Of a stretch of 64,000 nucleotides of DNA, positions 34,902 through 46,901 are shown one piece after another (within the stretch, counting starts at the first letter, position 1; the number at the start of each line of letters is the position of its first letter). The notes beneath the pieces were generated by a model. It saw only the letters and a list, made by a program, of their open reading frames with translations, did not search any database and was not told where the DNA came from. This stretch comes from Protea cynaroides. Its lineage: Eukaryota; Streptophyta; Magnoliopsida; Proteales; Proteaceae. Made by a program: the position numbers and the translations under genes. The stretch lies in NCBI GenBank assembly GCA_028583415.1, contig CM053270.1, positions 696,001-760,000 of the forward strand, read 5' to 3'.

Positions 34902-37339
34902 TGTCACACCCCAATTCCGGATGAACCAGAAGTGTGAGTGAACCGACTCTAAACCACGGTTTACACCAGGATCTCAATAGACCGTGTCAACCAATCATTC
35001 CCAAGCAATCTAACATAATAAGAGAATAATACATAGCAGCGGAAATAAATAAATGAGCCGAGATCTAAATTGTAATTTAAAATAAATATCCAACTTATTC
35101 CATCATCCATCAAAATTTAAATATAATTATTACAATATTTTAACAGAAAATAACCAAGTCACTGGGAGAAAACACAAAACGACCACTCGCATGACGCATC
35201 ATGCTCGTCCTCCATCGCCTGGGTATCAATGGCAGCTAAAGTACCGTATGCTGGAGTAGCCACGAAGTCATCAACGGTATACCCTGCATCCAAATCTGAA
35301 AAAGGAATATATATATCCAGGTGTGCTCACAACATAGCTCAGTAAGTACAAGACCAATGCAACAGTACAATATGCATGAGATAACATTACAATTTGGGCC
35401 AGGTATAACTTGCAAATATGCTATGGTAAGGTTTGGCGGCCACCGCACCTCTATGCACGAGAGTGTGAGCACACCCAACAGTCAGGCGCCTACCACACTA
35501 CTGTTGTTGCCCCACATCACTCACTCCGGTATGGAGATAGGACTCGAGTCTGGCGGGCAGGAAGAACCACAATCCCACGTCCTCCTCCTGATACCCCATA
35601 CCGTACCAATACCTAAACCCCTATTGGCAAGGGCTTGCAAGTGGGTTTCATTTCTAACCAGTCCTAGATGTCAATACAGTATCAATGGCCCTACCCCAGC
35701 ATGGCTCCCTGCGACATAGCGATAGGGCTCGAGTCTGGCGGGCAGGAAGAACCACAATCCCACGTCCTCCCCCTGATACCCTATTCGCACCAAGTCTGCT
35801 AAAGTAAAGGCTATATGACCCTACCCCAGCACAACCCCCTACGACATAGAGATAGGGCTCGAATCTGGTGGGCAGGAAGAACCACAATCCCACGTCCTCC
35901 CCCTGATACCCTATTCGTACTGAGTTTGCTAGGGTAAGGCGATACGAGGAAAGTGTTAGCTGTGGATATATCCAGGGCACATCCCCTTCACATTCCACAC
36001 ACTAACTAAAACATACACATGCCTAACATCCAATAATCCTAGCATATGAAATGCATGAATATATAAAGATAAAAGAAACAACTACATGGCATGTGAGGTG
36101 CACAGACATCAAACAATATGTATTTACAGATATAGAATTATATCACAAAAGCTTACTGTTAATTAGTTATTTAGGTTTGGGTCTTGTTCCTTACCTGACG
36201 CATGATAATGATCCCGTTCTGCGTCAGAGCTTACTCACGTTGTCTACAGGTCCTACATAATTACATCTTTAGGTTAGATTCCATTTATTAAAGTTTCAGA
36301 GATCAGAACCAGGTTTGGCCAAGCAAACCAGTCTCGGAAACCATCCCGATCACAGTTACCAGTTGCAGTATTGTGCAACAGGTATGTGCGACCGGTATAT
36401 ACCGGTTGCACTTACCGGTCTCACTCAGATCACACTGAGTGAGACCGGTATGTGCCTGCGGTATATACTGTAGGCCCATACCGTTGGACCTATAGTCCAA
36501 CCGGTATATCCCGCGGTTTGGATTCGAGAGCGAGATCTCGGATCTCCCCTCCTTGTCGGCTAATGGTTAGGTCTCTAGGGTTTCTCCTATCCTTTACTAA
36601 GGTCTAAGCCTTCTAATGGCCTTCAGATTTTGGCTAGAACGTCGTATCAAACTAGGTTGGATCCGAATGAAGAAAACAATGGAAAATATAGGCCTTTTGG
36701 ATCGCTGCGCCGCTTCGCGGCTCCGATCCGACATCTTAAAATTACTAAGAGGATAGAGCACTTACCGACGATGTCTGTCGGTTGGCGGTGCTCTTCCTTC
36801 CTGGGCGGTTTCCACCTCCTTGCTCCTTCTCAGCTCTTCTCCAGACGGCTAGAGTTTTTGAGAAGGAGCAATGGAGTGTCTCCTTCTCTATTAATAGAGG
36901 GAAACTGTCCATGGGAAAGCTTTTCCCTCAGTTGGAAACTTTCCAAGTTTCCATTCTGAGAGAAAGGCTCACTGGAGTCTGTCTCCAACCGGAATCTAGC
37001 ATACCGATCGCACATACCGGTTCGAGTGCCCGCAACTGGTATGTGCCACCGGTATGGTATAGTGCAACCGGTATACCATACCGGTGGCACATACCGGTTG
37101 GAGTGCCCGTAACCGGTATAGTCCAACCGGTATACCATATCGGTGGCAAATACCGGTTGCACTATACTGCAACCAGTATAGTGAGACCAGTATGAGATTT
37201 TAGGCATTTTTACAGTTTTTCTTACCTGAAATTTGAGTGGCTCGTCACCCGGCTTCGCCCTCCGGTCCGGTTATAATTGGGACACCTATCATCACATAAA
37301 ACCATGGTTTAGACCCGATTTTAGAATACGGTTCTTACA
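34902..37339 (-). repeat. E5 LTR (2438 bp)
   Basis: Minus-strand LTR of the E4/E5 subfamily. On its right are the duplicated polypurine tract and pol of E5, so it acts as that copy's 3' LTR. On its left is a primer-site sequence (34887-34898), as for a 5' LTR, so it is the shared LTR of a broken tandem. Contains a TATTAATA box (36889-36896), a 16-bp ACCGGT hairpin (36413-36450) and a terminal exon copy. Confidence 0.9.
35159..35295 (-). CDS. LTR terminal exon: small peptide, E5 copy with Cys to Trp change
   Basis: After CCTTTTTCAG it reads DLDAGYTVDDFVATPAYGT, then LAAIDTQAM, then EDEHDASCEWSFCVFSQ and stop; 45 residues. The middle Cys of the C-E-C-x2-C tail is Trp here. The 60-nt exon upstream has lost 2 nt (58 nt), so this copy would be out of phase if spliced. 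Confidence 0.4.
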
Positions 37340-37363
37340 ACTCTACCACCCTTAAAAGAAATT

Positions 37364-40300
37364 TCATCCCCGAAATTTGCATGTAGGTCTCACAATTCCC
37401 CCACCTTTAAAAGAAATTTCGTCCCCAAAATTATACGTACCTTCAGAGTCGAAAAGATGGGGGTATTCTTGTCGCATGGCATCGTCTTCCTCCCAAGTAA
37501 TTTCTTCTACATTCGGGCTTTTCCAAACTACCTTGACATAATGGATAGCTCGTCTTCGAAGTTGTTGTACCTTTTTACTAATGAGCTGGATTGGCACCAC
37601 CTCGAAGGTTAAGTCTTCTGTCAAATCTGGGGGGTCTGCAAAAAGAATGTGCGAAGGGTCTCTCACGTACTTCTTCGGTAAGGCCACGTGGAAGACGTCG
37701 TGGACATTGGACATCGCTGGTGGCAATGCAAGTTGATAGGCTACTTTACCGCGTCGGGATAGAATTTCATATGGTCCCACATATTTAGGACATAATTTTC
37801 CTTTTCTGCCGAACCGCTTCAGGCCTCTTACTGGTGACACCTTCAAGAACACTTTGTCACCAATCATGAATTCAAGGTCCCGTCGTCTGTTATCAGCATA
37901 GTGCTTTTGACGCACCTGAGCTGTTTTTACTCGGTTCTTTATTTGATCTACTGCCTTGCAGGTTTCTTCCACAAATTCTGGTCCTACGATCCGTCTTTCT
38001 CCAACTTCATCCCATAATAAAGGTGTCCGACATTTCTTGCCATACAAGGCCTCGTATGGGGCCATCTGGATCATAGAACGGTAGCTGTTGTTGTAGGCAA
38101 ACTCAATGAGTGAAAGCTTCACATCCCAAGCCCCCTTTAAGTCGATAGCACATGCCCGAAGCATGTCTTCTAGGATCTGAATGGTCCTTTTCGACTGACC
38201 ATCAGTTTGAGGGTGGAAAGTTGTGGTAAACTTTAGTTTCATCCCCATTGCCTTCTGAAGTCCTTCCCCGAACTTAGATGTAAAGCGTGGATCTCGGTCA
38301 GACACGATACTCTCTGGAACCCCGTGGAGCCTGACTATATTGTCCACGTACAACCTTGCCAACTTGTCCATAGTATATTGTGGTCTGACAAGGATAAATC
38401 TCGCTGTCTTGGTGAGGCGATCTACAATTACCCATACTGCATTCACTGACCTCGGAGTCATAGGCAGGCCAGTGACGAAATCCATGGTTATACAATCCCA
38501 TTTCCATGCTGGCTCGGGTAATGGTTGAAGTAATTCTGTAGGCCTCTGTCTTTCTGCTTTGACTTGCTGACAGTTTAAACATTGAAATACATGTCGGGCC
38601 ACATCAGATTTCATACCCCTCCACCAGTACAACCTATTCAAGTCATGGTACATTTTAGTGCTTCCAGGGTGTACTGAATATGGGGTGGAGTGAGCTTCCA
38701 ACATAATCTGATTTCGGATTTCCAGATCTTCATCCTCAGGTATGCACATACGCCCACGGTATCTGAGTACCTTGTCTGCATCTAAAGAAAAATCAGGATT
38801 GACTCGACCTTTTTCCAAATCCTCTTGAACTGTCCTGAGGTATGGGTCCTGTAGGACCGCTGCCTTTATTTCTTCCTTCAGGTCGGGCAAAATCTTCAAT
38901 GCTGCAAGCATTAGAGTAAACTGATGTATCAACCCTTGCTCAATAGGATCATCTGCTGACTTTATTAAGAGTTGTTCTTCATCCTCTGATGAGCCAGAAA
39001 CAGTAGCGCACAACGCTGCATTTATACTCGGTCCTGCTTCAGGGTTCGATGCCCATTTCCTACTCAGTGCATCAGCTACAATGTTAGCTTTGCTAGGGTG
39101 ATACTGAATGTCATAGTCGTAGTCCTTGAGTAGTTCAAGCCACCTCCTCTGCCTCATGTTCAGGTCTTTCTAGGTGAACAGATATGTCAAGCTTTTGTGG
39201 TCAGACTTAATCTGGAATTTCTCGCCATACAGGTAGTGCCTCCAAGTCTTGATAGCATGAATGACCGCTGCCAATTCTAGGTCATGTGTAGGGTAGTTCT
39301 TCTCATGCTCTTTCAGCTGTCTTGAGGCATAGGCTATCACCTGCTCTCCTTGCATCAGCACACAACCCAGTCCTAGACCTGAAGCATCTATATAGAGTGT
39401 GAATGGATGGTCTGGAGCTGGAATAGTCAATATAGGTGCTGATACCAGTCTTGACTTCAACGTCTGGAAGTATTTTTCACATTCATCGGTCCATATGAAC
39501 TTCTCCCCCTTTTTGGTCAATCTGGTGAGTGGAACAACAATCTTGGAATAATTCTCCACAAACCTTCTGTAGTATCTAGCTAAGCCCAGGAAACTACGAA
39601 TTTTCGCAACTGTCTTCGGCGCCTCCCATCCTACTATGGCAGAAATTTTACTGGGATCGACCTTGATTCCTTCAGCAGACACCACGTGACCAAGAAAGGC
39701 CACCTCATTTAGCCAGAATTCACATTTCTTGAACTTTGCATAAAGCTTCTCTCTCCTTAGTCTTTGCAATGCTGCTCTTAGATGCTTTTCATGTGTCTCC
39801 TGGTCCTTGGAGTAGACCAAAATATCGTCGATTAATACGATAACCGATGTATCTAACATGTCATGGAATACCCTGTTCATTAGCTCCATGAACGATGCAT
39901 GTGCATTAGTCAACCCAAAGGACATCACAAGGAACTCATAGTGTCCGTAGCGCGTCTTGAAAGCTGTTTTGGGAATGTTTGTTTCCTTAATGTTGAGCTG
40001 ATGATACCCTGACCTCAGATCAATCTTCGAGAATACACTTGAACCTTATGATTGATCAAATAAATCATCTATCCTTGGTAGTGGGTACCTGTTCTTGATA
40101 GTGAGCTTGTTCAATTCTCGATAGTCCATACAGAGACGCACGCTACCATCCTTTTTCTTGACAAAGAGCACAGGTGCTCCCCAAGGTGAGATACTAGGCC
40201 TTATAAACCCCTTGTCTAGCAGTTCTTGCAGCTGAGTTTTTAATTCTTTCAACTCGGTAGGAGCCATCCTGTACAGTGCTTTAGACATCGTGCCACCCCT

Positions 40301-40874
40301 GGTAGTAGGTCTATTACAAACTCAGTAGCCCTGTCTGGTGGCAACCCGGGTAGGTCTTCTGGAAATACATCAGGAAATTCCCATACTACTTTGATGTCCT
40401 CCATTTTTGGCAAGTCAGCGGTCACATCCACCACTGATAAGAGGTATCCTATTCCCCCTTTCTCTAAGCACTTCTTTGCTTTTAAGGCTGAGAGTATGAG
40501 CTTTCTCTTCCTGGGCAACTTAGCCCCTTTAAAGTTAAACTCAGTCCCATCATTGTCTTTGAATATCAACTTCTTCTCGACACATAGCTGGTTCGCCGAA
40601 TGTTTAGATAACCAGTCCATTCCCAGAATAACATCAAAATCTGACATCTCTAGCTGGACTAGATTGGCTTCCAATGCTCGTCCTTCAATATGCACTGGAC
40701 AAGGACCATAATATTCTGCTAATACCACCTCCATTCCCATGGGAGACCGAACTAACAGATTTGGTTGTAGAGTCTTGATGGTTTGACCTAGTCCTTTTCC
40801 GAATGACACGGATACAAAAGAATGGGTGGCCCCTGAGTCAAACAGGACTCTTGCGGGTACCCCTGCTATATTTA
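37364..40874 (-). pseudogene. pol: E5 pol (broken)
   Basis: Protease with intact Asp-Ser-Gly near 40830. RT near 40290-39720 (FIDD replaced by LIDD in VLIDDILVYSKD), RNase H near 39400-39180, integrase 38680-37700 with finger, D, D, E, and a chromodomain-like tail (VQQLRRRAIHYVKVVW, EEITWEE) near 37540-37440. Stops at 39170-39172 and between 40046 and 39928, plus a frame change near 40270. From 39169 to 37364 the frame is fully open (597 codons). Confidence 0.88.
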
Positions 40875-41025
40875 CTGTACCTGAGGTTTTTGTTCAAATT
40901 CTCCCTTAGTTTCAAATGCATAAATAATTAATGCAACAGTTAAGGAACAAGTATAAAATCATACCTGTAACCACATCTGGTGATGCGGCTGCCTCTTCTG
41001 TTGTAACAGCATACACCTTGCCTTA
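40875..41025 (-). pseudogene. gag: E5 gag 3' end plus gag-pol spacer
   Basis: 40964-40875 is the 90-nt intron-like spacer; 41025-40965 encodes the gag tail (VYAVTTEEAAASPDVVT). The Ogre/Tat-type LTR starts at 41026. Confidence 0.75.
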
Positions 41026-41329
41026 TGTAAGCACCCCATTTTTGCCACTCGGCATAAGTGAATCAATATGGCAGGTTTCTGACCTTTAACCCAAAGATTT
41101 GTGATTCTCCACTGATCCCCACAGCAGGATCATGGGCTATTATCTGCATAAATGCATAGGTCATAGAATTATCTTCGAAACGAGACCAGAATTGCTCAAT
41201 TCTGATATCAAATGAGGAAGATACGACCATTTTAGTTGGATGATACATATAAGGGAGGTTTTTGAAATTATTATAAATAATAATCCCAGGGGCCTTCATG
41301 CAAATTATCCTAAGTCGGATTGTTTGAAT

Positions 41330-41900
41330 TTCAAATCATCATATCTTGATCATCCGACATCGGATTCAGATGATTCCAAGACCATTATTCTTCATTCATG
41401 ATGTTCTACAAAGTGGACGTAAAAAATCCCGGGTAGAAGTCACCAGTGGGTCCCATGCAAGCTTGCATGCAAAATTATCGTTAGAACTTCAAAGCTTCAT
41501 ATATTTTCCGTTCTACATCGGATTCAGATGATTCCGAGACCATTATTCTTCATTCATGATGTTCTACAAAGTGGACGTAAAAAATCTTGGGTAGAAATCA
41601 CCAGTGGGTCCCATGCAAGCTTGCATGCAAAATTATCGTTAGAACTTTTCATATCTTTTCCGTTCTACATCGGATTCAGACGATTCTAAGGCCATTGTTC
41701 TTCATTTGTGATGTCCTACAAAGTGGATGTGGAAAATCTCGGGTAAAAATTTCCGGAGGGTCCCATACAAAATTACATATGGAAATGGTCATTTAATATT
41801 CAAAAATTCATATTTTGATCATTCCACATCCGAATCAGGTGACTCCAGTCTCATTATGTTCCATTTTTAGTGCTCTACAAAGTGGACGTAAAATATTTCC
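41330..41900 (+). repeat. About 150-bp degenerate tandem repeat in the Ogre-type LTR
   Basis: Four diverged units share CATCGGATTCAGATGATTCC, TACAAAGTGGACGTAAAA and GTGGGTCCCATGCAAGC, at about 41358, 41517, 41668 and 41826. Confidence 0.7.
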
Positions 41901-42061
41901 GGTAGAAGCCTCCGACGTGAAATGACAAGGAGAGAAAACCCAGTTAATTTTAATCAATCCAGTCAACTCAGTTCAAGCCAGTTTTGGTCCAACCTAGCTC
42001 AACCCATATCAGTTGTCAACCTAAGTCAGTCTCAACCCATTTCGAATCAGTTCATCTATGT

Positions 42062-42105
42062 GCATAATATTTATATATTATATATATTGTATAATATATA
42101 TATAT

Positions 42106-42158
<53 letters not shown>

Positions 42159-42215
42159 TGTTATTAAATATATGTGTATATATATATATATAATATATAT
42201 TATTATATGTAAATG
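42062..42215. repeat. AT microsatellite
   Basis: Imperfect (TA)n with short interruptions. Confidence 0.9.
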
Positions 42216-42219
42216 ATAA

Positions 42220-43110
42220 TCCAAAAGATTTTGAGAAGAAAAAGGAAAGAGGGGAGAGAGGAAACGTGAAAGTGAAGGGGGATTTCGGTTTTGGAGATAA
42301 TCCAAAATATTTTTGAGAAGAAAAAGGAAAGAGGGGAGAGAAAAAACGTGAAAGAGAATGGGGATTTTGGTTTTGAAGATAATCCAAAATATTTTGAGAA
42401 GAAAAAGGAAAGAGGGGAGAAAGGAAACGTGAAAGGGAGTTTTTTTAGGTTTTCTAGATGATTTCCAAAAGATTTTGTTGAAAAAAAAAAAGGGAAGAAG
42501 AAAGAGGAAAAAACGTGAGCTTTTTTCTAAGGGAATCCAAAAGATTTTGTTGGAGAAAAAAAAGAAAGAGGGAGAGAGGAAAAATGTGAGTCTTTCTAAG
42601 AGAATCCAAAAGATTTTGTTGGAGAAAAAAAAGGAAAGAAGAAAGAGAAAACGTGGGGGTTTTTAGGAGGCTTACGGTTTTAGGGATTGGAAAAAAAAAG
42701 AAAAAAAAAGGGGGAGAGAGAGGACGTGAAAAGGGAGAAGATTTAGGGTTTCTAGATTTTTTTTCAAAAGGGAAAGAAGGGGAAGATAAAAGGGATGTGA
42801 GAGAGAGGGAAAGAGAGGACTTTTTCCAAAGAGAAAAAAAAGGGGAAAGAGAAAAAAAAACATGAAAGGCTTTTGGGGCTAAGTTTTGGGAGAAAAGTAA
42901 GGAAGAAGAGAGAAAAAAAAGGGGGGAAGAAAAAAAACGTGAAAGGCTTTTGAGGCTCACGTTTTTTGGGAGAAAAAGAAGGGAGGAAGAGAGAAAAAAG
43001 AGGAAGAAAAAAAACCAGAAAAAAGAGAAAAGAAAAAAAATGTGAAAAGGGAGTTTGATAGAGTTTGGGCTCTCGGTTTTGGAGAAAAAAAAGGGAGAAA
43101 GAAGAAGAAG
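42220..43110. repeat. Purine-rich low-complexity tract with roughly 75-bp repeats
   Basis: Nearly all A and G on plus; units share GATAATCCAAAAGATTTTG, GAAAAAGGAAAGAGG and AACGTGAAAG. The minus strand stays open over 228 codons of Phe/Ser/Leu; judged composition artefact, not a gene. Confidence 0.8.
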
Positions 43111-44121
43111 AAGGGAGGAGCAAGTAGAACCCACGAGCATCTAGGTAAGCTGCCTTTACTTCTATTTTTCTTCTATTGTTTTGCTTAACTACAAATCTCC
43201 ATCTCATAAACCACTCTACCTCACCATTAACCAATTTCCATCACCAATCTAGCCTACACTTGGTTTCAATCCCTATACAACCAGCACTCTAACCGATTTT
43301 ATCTCATACTTCAATCATCATCCTTGTGCTACCACCTACCCGTAACCCCACTCACTTTCATCTCCTAATGAACCAACCAACACCCCACACCACTTACCTA
43401 AACCTAGCCATGTTACAATACCCGAACCTGTCCATCAAGTCCTAGACCAATTCCCCTCATCCAACCATTGGATCAACATTTCTCATCTTACCCTTGATCT
43501 TTTCATTAAATATGGGCCATTGATTGAATCTATGATCATGATATGCTTGAATAAAAATCTGAATTTTGATTCTTTATCGTATTAATATGATGCCCTTTCA
43601 AAATCTGATCCATTGAATGTGAAATTTGTTTTGATCATGTGATGAAATTTTGTCCATTGATATTTGAATGAATGAATTTGACTAATGGATGTGAATTTAA
43701 TCTGAATCGTTCATCTTTAAGATCCAATCATGTGAATGGATGGTTAATTAATCTAAACCATTGATTTTAATCTGATGATGATTTAATGATGAATTAATTT
43801 GAGCCATTAAAGTCTGATTAACTGATGTTATATGATCTGAACTATTGATTTAAGATCTTGAATTATTTTCAATCATCAATCAAATGCGATTTCGGTCACA
43901 TTGTTGATAATCGATGCATTGAATCTAGACCGTAGATCTGAAAATACGTTTGATTGATTGACTCACATGCCTTGGTTGTTTATCACATACCATATTTTGA
44001 TGCTATATTGTTCACATGCTATATTTGGATGCTTATATGCACACACTGCCACAATTGGAATAATCACACTGCCATGATTGGAATGATCATACTCACATGC
44101 TATATTAAATGCTTATTGTCA
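43111..44121. other. Unique-looking AT-rich part of the Ogre-type LTR
   Basis: Non-coding; many short GATTGAT/AATCTGA-like words and TGCCATATTTGG-type motifs. No gene seen. Confidence 0.5.
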
Positions 44122-44950
44122 TAATTAGGGTAGAAAACCCTAAAATGAAAAGAAAGTAACAATTAGGGTAGAAAACCCTAAAAAATGGAAATAAAATAAC
44201 AATTAGGGTAGAAAACCCTAAAGTGGAAAGAAAGTAACAATTAGGGTAGAAAACCCTAAAATGGAAAGAAAATAACAATTAGGGTTAGAAAATCCTAAAA
44301 AATGGTAATAAAATAACAATTAGGGTAAAAAACCCTAAAATAGAAAGAAAATAATAATTAGGGTAGAAAACCCTAAAAAAAATAGAAAGAAAATAACAAT
44401 TAGGGTAGAAAACCCTAAAGTGGAAAGAAAGTAACAATTATGGTAGAAAACCTTAAAATGAAAAGAAAATAAATTAGGGTTAGAAAACCCTAAAAAATGG
44501 AAAGAAAATAACAATTAGGGTAGAAAACCCTAAAATAGAAAGAAAATAACAATTAGGGTAGAAAACCCTAGAAAAATGGAAAGAAAATAACAATTAGGGT
44601 AGAAAATCCAAAAATAGAAAGAAAATAACAATTAGGGTAGAAAACCCTAAAATGGAAAGAAAATAACAATTAGGGTAGAAAACCCTAAAAAATGGAAAGA
44701 AAATAGCGATTAGGGTAGAAAACCCTAAAATGGAAAGAAAATAGCAATTAGGGTAGAAAACCCTAAAATGGAAAGAAAATAACAATTAGGGTAGAAAACC
44801 TTAAAAAAATGAAAAGATCAAGACAATTAGGGTAGAAAACCCTAAATGGAAAGAAAATAGCAATTAGGGTAGAAAACCCTAAAAAAATGGAAAGAAAATA
44901 GCAATTAGGGTAGAAAACCCTAAATATGGAAAGAAAATAGCAATTAGGGT
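44122..44950. repeat. Telo-box palindrome array (about 21 units of 38-42 bp)
   Basis: Each unit has TTAGGGTAGAAAACCCTAA followed by an AATGGAAAGAAAATAACA-type spacer. The arms TTAGGGT and ACCCTAA are perfect reverse complements around AGAAA, and AAACCCTAAA is a plant telo-box. A few units are damaged (44280, 44440, 44600). Confidence 0.9.
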
Positions 44951-45339
44951 TTTGCCACGCTTAGAAGATAGCCTACTAGATCATGCCATATAGGCCCTTG
45001 CCTTATTTGCAATACATGCCATATTTGAAAGATTTTTTAAACAATCTTACTGTATGTGAATTTCTTGCCATAAATGTTTTATGTGCCATATTTAGATAGA
45101 ATATTCTATTTTTTGGCAATAACTTATTTTATGCAACACCCTAGTCGAACTGCCATATATGCACACTTCTAGAAGACAATATAGGTGTGGGGACGTGCAT
45201 TTAGGTACCCACATTCTTGGGAAGGGCATAATGGGAATAATAAAACCTTAATAAAGAAAGAGAATTCTTCGCCAAACCTTCCAAAATTAGAATTCAGAAT
45301 GAAAATGATAATTTAGGACGATTTGCCCCTCGGCAAACC

Positions 45340-46460
45340 CTAAACCTAGAATAGGTTCTAAACCCTAAACCTAGAATAGGTTCTCAATCATTAACCTAGA
45401 ATAGGTTATCCATCCTTGAACTACGTGGATTCTGATTCCTAGGGCAAACACTAGGATACGTAGGCTATTTGGAAGAATCCCAAATTCGGATCCACACCTT
45501 AGTCTACTCGGACTATCCATAGATCCACTAGGATATCCATTCCCATTTCAACCTAGAGCCCGAACTACGTAGATTCTGATTCCTAGGTCAAACCCTAGGA
45601 TACGTAGGCTATTTGGGAGAAACCCAAATTTGGATCCACACTTTAGTCCACTCAGACTATCCATAGATCCACTAGGATATCCATTAATCATGTCTGAACT
45701 ATGCGGATTCTGATTCCTAGGTCAAACCCTAGGATATGTAGGCCATTTGGGAGAAACCCAAATTCGGATCCACAATTTAGTCCACTCGGACTATCCATAG
45801 ATCCACTAGGATATCTCCCATATTTTAACCCAAATAGGGTTATCCACACCTTAGTCCACTCGGACTATCCATAGATCCACTAGGATATTTATCCACACCT
45901 TAGTCCACTCGGACTATCCATAGATCCACTAGGATACTTACCCACATTTTGACCCAAATAGGGTTACCCAGAGTTCCGAACTACGTGGATTCTGATCCCT
46001 AGGGCAAACCCTAGGATACGTAGGCTATTTGGGAGAAACCCAAATTCGGATCCACAATTTAGTCCACTCAGACTATCCATAGATCCACTAGGATATCCCC
46101 TATATTTTAACCCAAATAGGGTTATCCATACCTTAGTCCACTCGGACTATCCATAGATCCACTAGGATACCTAATCATTGCAACCCAGTTTTGAACTACG
46201 CGGATTCTGATTCCTAGGTCAAACCCTAGGATACATAGGCCATTTGGGAGAAACCCAAATTCGGATCCAAACCTTAGTCCACTTGGACCATCCATAGATC
46301 CACTAGGATATTTATCCACATTTTGACCCACATAGGGTTATCCACATTCCAACCCAGAATGGGTTATCCATATTTTAACCCAAATAGGGTTATTCTTAGA
46401 TCCACTAGGACTATCTATCAGTCCACATGGACTATCCAGATCCTAACCCATAGGGTTTTC
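45340..46460. repeat. Dyad-rich repeats of the Ogre-type LTR
   Basis: About five units of GAACTACGTGGATTCTGATT, CCTAGGTCAAACCCTAGG, TTTGGGAGAAACCCAAAT and TAGTCCACTCGGACTA (starts near 45419, 45550, 45695, 45978, 46192). Each sub-block is itself a small inverted repeat. Confidence 0.85.
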
Positions 46461-46901
46461 ACAACCTTTCAAGCATAAACTTCAACTTGAACAAATAAAC
46501 TTAATCATGCACAAGCATAAATCACATCCATAAACTTTAATCACACCTGAACTACGATGGTGAACCTGATTTTCGGAATAAATCCGTAATACGTAGGCAA
46601 TCTGATGGATACAGATTCGGTTCAATGATATCAAACCACTTGGTTTGGTTTGATTTAACAAATAGAGTCTAGCATAGGAAAGGTATAGGAGACCGATTTT
46701 GATTGGATGGTTTGGGTGCCTAACCCCTTCCCATAACCGTAACCTGACGCTTACCCAATCTCTGATGGATCAGAATTCCAATCTAAGGGTCATGAGTCAA
46801 TCGAAGTCTTACCTTGGGATGAGATTTCACATTTCTAAGGTCCTAGACCTAAATCTAGGTGGCGACTTCCAAAAGATTTCCATCTTTGTCCTCACACCTT
46901 G

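Larger units (their letters stand above)
41026..46896 (+). mobile_element. Ogre/Tat-type solo LTR, 5.87 kb
   Basis: TGTAAGCACC to TCCTCACA, flanked by CCTTA (41021-41025) and CCTTG (46897-46901), and splitting E5 gag just after its zinc knuckle. No gag or pol inside and no second copy of the start sequence, so a solo LTR fits better than a LARD. The right end has the signature of Ogre/Tat LTRs as I know them: GGGTGCCTAACCCCTTCCC, then GTGGCGACTTCC, and repeated blocks GAACTACG...GATTCTGATTCC...GGATACGTAGGC. These also set its plus orientation. Left third: diverged 130-bp repeats (41330, 41520, 41660, 41820) with TTCTACAAAGTGGACGT. Then AT microsatellite, purine-rich tract, telo-box array and dyad repeats. 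Confidence 0.75.

Noticed and set aside
42454..43140. 228-codon Phe/Ser/Leu-rich minus frame
   Set aside because: Composition artefact of a purine-rich tract in the Ogre-type LTR.
44594..44785. Small minus frame over the telo-box array
   Set aside because: Repeat-derived, no conservation evidence.
44122..44950. Interstitial telomere repeat
   Set aside because: CCCTAAA motifs are spaced about 40 bp apart with inverted partners, not tandem heptamers.
41026..46896. LARD (large non-autonomous element with two LTRs)
   Set aside because: The start sequence is not repeated near the right end, so a single LTR fits better.
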